DNA from: Engraulis encrasicolus
Taxonomy: Eukaryota > Chordata > Actinopteri > Clupeiformes > Engraulidae
NCBI RefSeq assembly: GCF_034702125.1
Contig: NC_085880.1
Span: 42,219,385 to 42,283,384, forward strand
Reading direction: 5' to 3'
Length of the DNA: 64,000 nucleotides
How positions within the stretch are numbered: position 1 is the first letter of the stretch; each line of letters begins with the position of its first letter. Made by a program: the position numbers and the translations under genes. Positions 59,182 to 64,000 of the stretch are shown in pieces. The notes below the pieces were generated by a model. That model ran no database searches. It had not been told where the DNA came from and was given only the letters and a program-made list of their open reading frames with translations.

Positions 59182-59312
59182 ATCCAGTTCCAGAACGAGG
59201 CTGAGATCGCCGGGTACCTGCTGGAGTGCGAGAACCTCCTGCGACAACAGGTGGTGGACATCCAGATCCTGCTGGATGGCAAATTCTACCTGGCCGACCA
59301 GCTCGTTCAGAG
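59158..59312 (+). CDS. dst: dst exon: plakin domain spectrin repeat
   Basis: 155 bp, start phase 0, ending in AG of an Arg codon, acceptor 'tgtttaacag', donor 'gttggt' (weak). It encodes [40 protein letters not shown] and [36 protein letters not shown] is distinctive for dystonin; MACF1 and plectin differ here. This exon gives the best single support for the gene assignment. Confidence 0.97.
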
Positions 59313-59634
59313 GTTGGTAATAATATGACGCTTTTTTCCCTTTCTATTTATCTCTAGATAACAACAGAAACAATAATTATGATAATAAACAACAGTAATA
59401 GTAATAGCAACAACAACAACAACAACAACAGCAACAACAAAAAATATAATTTAATAATTTAATATTTTTTCGAAATAAACACATTTATTCTTTTTTTTTA
59501 AACTATTTTTATAATTATTATTTAATATATACCTACATTATTGAATTTGAAATACATTTTCTTTATGAACATTTGTAGAAAATGCAAATTATTAAATGAT
59601 TAAAATATTTCCTGTCTCCTCCACTCATCTCCAG
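59313..59634 (+). other. Short AT-rich intron
   Basis: 322 bp with an AAC array near 59405-59440. Nothing else recognised. Confidence 0.9.
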
Positions 59635-60265
59635 GGTCTCCAAGCTGCGTGACGACCTGTTGACCTTGCGGTCGGAGTGCTCGTCGGTCTACAGCAAGGG
59701 CCGCAGCGCGCTCACCACCGAGCAGACCAAGATGATGATCTCTGGCATCACGCAGAGCTTAAACGCCGGCTACTCCTCCCCGAGCCTGAGCGCCGGCCTC
59801 ACGCCCTCCTCCCTCACCCCAGGAGCAGGAGGAGCAGCAGGAGTAGTAGGCGGCTTCTCCTCCTCCAGCCTCCAGACGCCCTGCCTCACCCCCGGGGGAC
59901 TCACGCCAGGCATGACCCCCGCCATGACCCCCGCAGGCCTGCAGACCGCCTCCGTACAGACCTTTATCAGCGGAGGTGGAGGTGTGGATGCAGGGATGGG
60001 TGGCGGAGGTGGAATGGGAGTTGGAGCAGGTGGCATTGGAGCTGGTGGCATCGGAGCGGGTGGCATCGGTGGCATGGGAGGTCTCGGAGGCGTCGGCGGG
60101 GTGGTCGGAGGCGTTGTCGTGGGCGGCATGGACATGGCCCTTCAGCAGCTGAAGCAGATGCAGCTCCGGAAGCCGCAGCTCAAGTCGTCGGACCCCAACC
60201 AGAGTGAGGAGGAGGCCAACATGGCATACGTGCAGGACCTCATCAGCTGGGTGGAGGAGATGCAG
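59635..60265 (+). CDS. dst: dst exon: plakin domain with a Thr/Pro-rich and Gly-rich linker
   Basis: 631 bp. The first base completes Arg; 210 codons follow, ending phase 0, acceptor 'actcatctccag', donor 'gtgagg'. It begins [20 protein letters not shown] with [20 protein letters not shown] and SLNAGYSS, dystonin-type. Next comes a linker with repeated LTPG, MTPA and similar units (residues about 50-105), parallel to the Thr/Pro-rich linker in mammalian dystonin. A Gly-rich stretch follows (about residues 112-167, [17 protein letters not shown] and similar) that I do not recall in mammals. The exon ends [14 protein letters not shown], then [20 protein letters not shown], the start of the next spectrin repeat. 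Confidence 0.96.
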
Positions 60266-60911
60266 GTGAGGAGCAGAGCAGAGTAGAGTGGTGGAAAGTG
60301 GTTATTTTCATTACTACACGACCTGTAGACACATAGGCCATCATTGATACTGCTTGTCCCTAGTTGTTGTTGTCGGTATGACTTTTGCCATGGCAGTAGA
60401 ATTAACATCGGAGCAGTGGACACAATTTACAGCACTTACCATTTCTTGTGGGTTTCTATACTGCACTACATACAATATTATGTACAACTCCAGTGATTCT
60501 GGTTGTCTGCTGATACAATACAGAGGGTAAAGGCCTGTTCTCATCTACAATGATAACTATAAAGAGAGCTACAACTTAAACTTTGTAAAACTCATGATAA
60601 TTTCAGTGAATCTAACAATAAGGACAACAACATGCTAAACAATATAGTTGGGATCACTTGGCCAGTGTGAATATCTTTGTAGTTATAGTTATAGTTGTCG
60701 TTGTAGATGTAAACAGGCCTTTAGGGTATAGCAACAAATTCATGTGCATACTCCTTTTTTTGCAACCCTCTGAGTTCTGTACTTGTTATTCTCTCCTCTA
60801 TGTTGTTCATATCCCACTAAATCTACTACTACTCTATCCTACTACACAGTTTCTTCCTCTTATATGTTGCATCTTATTTACCCCCTCTTTCTCTCCATCT
60901 CTTTCTTCAAG
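60266..60911 (+). other. Intron
   Basis: 646 bp. No repeat family or exon recognised. Confidence 0.85.
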
Positions 60912-61040
60912 GTCCAACTGGACAAAGCGGAATGGGGAACTGACCTACCGAGTGTGGAGTCACATCTGGAAAATCACAAGAGTGTCCACCAAGTGATCGA
61001 GGAGTTCCAGATGAGCCTAAAGGAAGCTAAATTAAACGAG
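60912..61040 (+). CDS. dst: dst exon: plakin domain spectrin repeat
   Basis: 129 bp, phase 0 to 0, acceptor 'tctttcttcaag', donor 'gtacaa'. It encodes [40 protein letters not shown] and [26 protein letters not shown] matches dystonin closely (MACF1 has SVELQLETQ). Confidence 0.97.
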
Positions 61041-61138
61041 GTACAACATGGATCAATACTGTATGTTCCCTCCCAAATGATAGTGAGTAATTTACAATGT
61101 TTGCAGTGTGAAGTAATGTGTTGTCTCACATTCCACAG

Positions 61139-61216
61139 ATTCAGATGAACCAACCAATGAAAGCCAGTTACTCTGAGAAGCTCAGCCAACTGGAAACCCT
61201 ATATGGAAAACTTCTG
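61139..61216 (+). CDS. dst: dst exon: plakin domain spectrin repeat
   Basis: 78 bp, phase 0 to 0, acceptor 'cattccacag', donor 'gtaaat'. It encodes [20 protein letters not shown] and LYGKLL, a helix of the spectrin repeat. The preceding intron is only 98 bp. Confidence 0.96.
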
Positions 61217-61421
61217 GTAAATGTCCACTCCATTATTTTAGTTATTTTGCTGCTGTATCAAATGGCTGTATTCATAAACCCTTAAACTTACAACACTTTT
61301 ATTGTATGAAACAGCACAGGGTCAAACCAAAATGAGTTAACAAGATATTATAATGACTATAAAGACCAAATAATAATAACAGCAATAGTAATAAGTAATT
61401 ATATGTAATGTTGTCCCTCAG

Positions 61422-61583
61422 AACTGTTCGAGGGACAGGAAGAAGCACCTGGAGAGTCTCCACGACTTCGTTTCCAGGGCGACCCAGGAGCTGATCTGGC
61501 TGAACGAGAAGGAGGAAGAGGAGGTGGCCTTCGACTGGAGCGACCGCAACAGCAACGTCTCCAGGAAGAAGGAATACCATGCC
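61422..61583 (+). CDS. dst: dst exon: plakin domain, WLNEKEEEE block
   Basis: 162 bp, phase 0 to 0, acceptor 'gttgtccctcag', donor 'gtacgt'. It encodes [40 protein letters not shown] and [34 protein letters not shown] is one of the most conserved segments of all plakins. Confidence 0.97.
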
Positions 61584-61645
61584 GTACGTCCTACCTTCTT
61601 ATCATGAGATGAAAGTTCACAAAACACAGTACACCGAATGCTGTT

Positions 61646-61647
61646 CT

Positions 61648-61739
<92 letters not shown>

Positions 61740-61753
61740 TATTTCTTTCTTTT
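61646..61753. repeat. CTTT microsatellite
   Basis: About 26 CTTT units. Confidence 0.95.
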
Positions 61754-62353
61754 TTTAAGAACAGGATTCATTGTTCTGTGTTTTCTGAACTTCCATCATT
61801 GATCAAGTTTTCCTGCTTTACATCTGCTCCTGGACTACTGAAGGCTTTCATGTACCCACTCATCCTAATCAGTCTCCCACTCAGTCTACTCACAAAATAA
61901 TATGGTAGCAGACTAGCAGTAAACAGTTGAGCAAAGTATGTTACAGCATGTAACAATCTGCCTGGGCTGTGATACTGTAAGATGCTGCTTAGATTCTAAC
62001 ATTTGTAATCAGGGGAACCTGAATTAGCAGTAGATGTTTTATTCATCCATTCCATCAGAAAATGAATAGCCTATCATGATGTTGTACGGCAGCATCACTC
62101 CAAATCTTGCCCTGTGTATCGCTATTACCTTTACTTTCTAGCCCTTGAGGATGCCAGGGGAATTCCACACAGGAACCCAATAGCCCGCTGCTAAGTCAAG
62201 CCTGCCCATTACATAACATGAGGTTGGCTGTCAACATGTAGCGATAGGCTACATAAGCATTTCAGGGGAACATGCTAGTTCTTGCTAGCATGGTGTTAAT
62301 GTCATGTTGCGTGTGTAATACGAGAATGTTGTGATGGGGGAGATGTCTTAAAG

Positions 62354-62693
62354 CAGGGATGTCAAACTCTAGCCCGCGGAGTCATTTTATTTTGCCCGCA
62401 AGATACATTTCAAATGTGGTATTACAGTTGGCCTACATACACCAAAAAATGCAGTGCATCACAGTTATACGAGTGGACCCAGGCCAGTGAAACAGCTCAC
62501 ACTGAAATGCAACAGAATATGTGCAGGCACATTTCACCTTTGATGGCTATCATTATTGTGAAATGTAAATATGAGTATAAGCGTGTGGGTGCACAATTTT
62601 AGTCCGTCTTTTAAAATAAATATTGAGTTTGGCCCGTGCCTTCACTCCACATTTAGATTTTGGCCCTCTGTCAATTCGAGTTTGACACCCCCG
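62354..62693. mobile_element. hAT-like MITE close to an exon acceptor
   Basis: Ends 'cagggatgtcaaactc' and 'gagtttgacacccccg' are inverted with mismatches at the tip. Flanks 'tcttaaag' (62346-62353) and 'tcttaaat' (62694-62701) form an 8-bp target duplication with one mismatch. Contains 'ggcccg' words typical of this teleost MITE type. Confidence 0.8.
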
Positions 62694-62725
62694 TCTTAAA
62701 TTGTCGTTCGCTTCCCCTTTTGCAG

Positions 62726-62830
62726 GACCTGATGAGAGAACTTGACGAGAAGGAGGAGGTGATCAAGTTTGTGCACGACAAAGCCGAAACCCTCCTGGCG
62801 GAAAACCACCCGGCCAGACTCACCATCGAA
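62726..62830 (+). CDS. dst: dst exon: plakin domain, last exon in the window
   Basis: 105 bp, phase 0 to 0, acceptor 'ccccttttgcag', donor 'gtaagg'. It encodes [20 protein letters not shown] and [25 protein letters not shown]....[13 protein letters not shown] is conserved in dystonin and plectin. The following exon, which should begin with the AY.AA..TQW-type spectrin repeat leading to the SH3 segment, is not in the window. Confidence 0.96.
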
Positions 62831-64000
62831 GTAAGGGACTGTCCCTCCTAAAATTTGAGCTCTTATCTAACATTCTATAAAAGAAATGTTAATGTAATTT
62901 TCATACTTTAATGTCAGGGCAACTGGAAATTCAAACAGCAAAACAGTGATTTTACACACAACACGTGCCTTTATGCACAATAGCAACACATCACTGTTTG
63001 GAAAAAGAAATGTAATGTGATTTATTATAATTAAATGTCAAGTTTTTCTTTAAATGAATATGTAGAATTTCAGGTAAATAGCTCCTCAATTGTATTTTAT
63101 ATCAATAAAAAGCCACATTAAAACGTCACCCACACTAACATCATACAGCATGCACAGTATCCTCTCATGCACTTTACTGTTGTACAATCAAGATGTTAGA
63201 GGAAAGGAGAGGAGTACTTATTCTAAAGCACTTGTGATGCAGTACATGATAATAGTAGCGAGTCAAATTATGCTTGACTTTGAAATCTCAGTGTTATTAC
63301 ATGGCATTAAATTGCATTTAGCAGATGAGCTTATCCAGCTTATGCAGCTTAGCGTGTATACAGTACCAGGTGCTTTGCTCCAGGGCACTTCAGTCAAAGA
63401 TGGGGGCATTAGAGAGCTCAAGTTATTCACTTGCCCACCCACACCTTGTCATACGTGTATGGGAAACATACTCAACGCAATGTTAAATTTCTTTACTTGC
63501 CAATTGTGCATAAATGAGTAGCCTCGTCCAGGCACATAGGAACTCCTGTGCAGGCCCTCTGACTCGATAAATAGAAAAAAAAGACAAAGACAAAAGACAT
63601 TAAAAAAGTGATTCTGGTAGAAAAGTTAGTCAAATCTACTGTTTTGCCATCAGTCAAAAATCAGTCAGCACAACTTTCCCATCTTAACACCAAACATACC
63701 CACTTAAGTAGGCTATTCAGTATTTCCCAAAGTCCTAGTAGCATTGTGCGGCGCTTCAGGTAATGTTATGTGTATACCCCCATTGACAAGTACACGCATG
63801 TGTAGCTGTTCATTGTCTGTGGCACGATTTTCAGTCTGTGTCGCTTCACTTATTTGAAACATTTGTATTATGTGTAAGCATAGTATTTTTATTTTCCATT
63901 GTGTCCAAACTATTTGGCAGCTTCAAGACGTTTCCGTTCTCATGCAAGGGTCTTTGTCACTGCCTGGTCTGATGTGTTGTTATATTGACTACTGTATTTC
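62831..64000 (+). other. Intron to the right end of the window
   Basis: No further dst exon was recognised. Contains a minus-strand SINE/LINE-tail remnant at about 63298-63440 ('gcatttagcagatgagctta', 'tttgctccagggcacttcag'). Confidence 0.75.

Larger units (their letters stand above)
61584..62725 (+). other. Intron with a CTTT array and a hAT-like MITE
   Basis: 1.1 kb. (CTTT)n at 61646-61753 and the element at 62354-62693, which ends 33 bp before the next exon. Confidence 0.88.

Noticed and set aside
59677..60207. 176-codon second frame overlapping the Gly-rich dst exon
   Set aside because: Frame-shifted shadow of the exon at 59635-60265; it has no start context or family similarity.

Overview
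The window is vertebrate nuclear DNA, most likely from a teleost fish. Genes are split by introns with consensus GT/AG splice sites. The DNA between exons is crowded with CA, GA, GATA and CTTT microsatellites, tRNA-derived SINEs with teleost-type tails, L2-type LINE ends and many palindromic non-autonomous DNA transposons. I cannot name the species.

One gene is recognisable: the 5' part of dystonin (dst, also called BPAG1), a spectraplakin cytolinker, on the + strand. Seventeen constitutive coding exons lie between 12582 and 62830. Joined, they encode both calponin-homology domains of the actin-binding domain (CH1 in exons at 12582-31465, CH2 in exons at 48493-52251) and then the plakin domain of spectrin repeats, which runs off the right end. 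Exon lengths and phases agree at every junction, with 62, 90, 78, 93, 167, 113, 107, 120, 96, 128, 94, 155, 631, 129, 78, 162 and 105 bp. The residues match dystonin better than its paralogues MACF1 and plectin, most clearly from 58677 to 60265.

The gene has several alternative starts inside the window. (1) A candidate first exon at 11017-11086 splices in phase to CH1. (2) A long first exon at 43438-44346 lies between the CH1 and CH2 exons. It encodes a predicted acylated, basic N terminus and gives a CH2-only product, as in mammalian dystonin isoform 3. (3) A first exon at 57951-58108, about 350 bp downstream of a TATA box, joins in phase to the exon beginning LEMLQQ. This is the arrangement of the epithelial isoform BPAG1e, which lacks the actin-binding domain. 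A 36-bp optional microexon at 21614-21649 would insert 12 residues into CH1. One locus could therefore make actin-binding, membrane-directed CH2-only, and actin-independent forms.

Region by region: 1-11000 has no recognisable coding exon and holds a LINE fragment, SINEs and microsatellites. 11-31.5 kb is the CH1 region with long repeat-filled introns. 31.5-48.5 kb is one large intron containing the isoform-3-type start. 48.5-62.8 kb is exon-dense, covering CH2, the BPAG1e-type start and the plakin domain. 62.8-64 kb is intron.

The most unusual observations are: a tandemly duplicated upstream ORF before the isoform-3-type start that differs by a frame-preserving 6 bp; three separate local duplications that copied splice sites of dst exons; a retroelement-like tail that forms the acceptor tract of the first CH2 exon; a glycine-rich insertion in the plakin domain; a perfect 72-bp-arm palindrome; and nested foldback transposons with readable target-site duplications.
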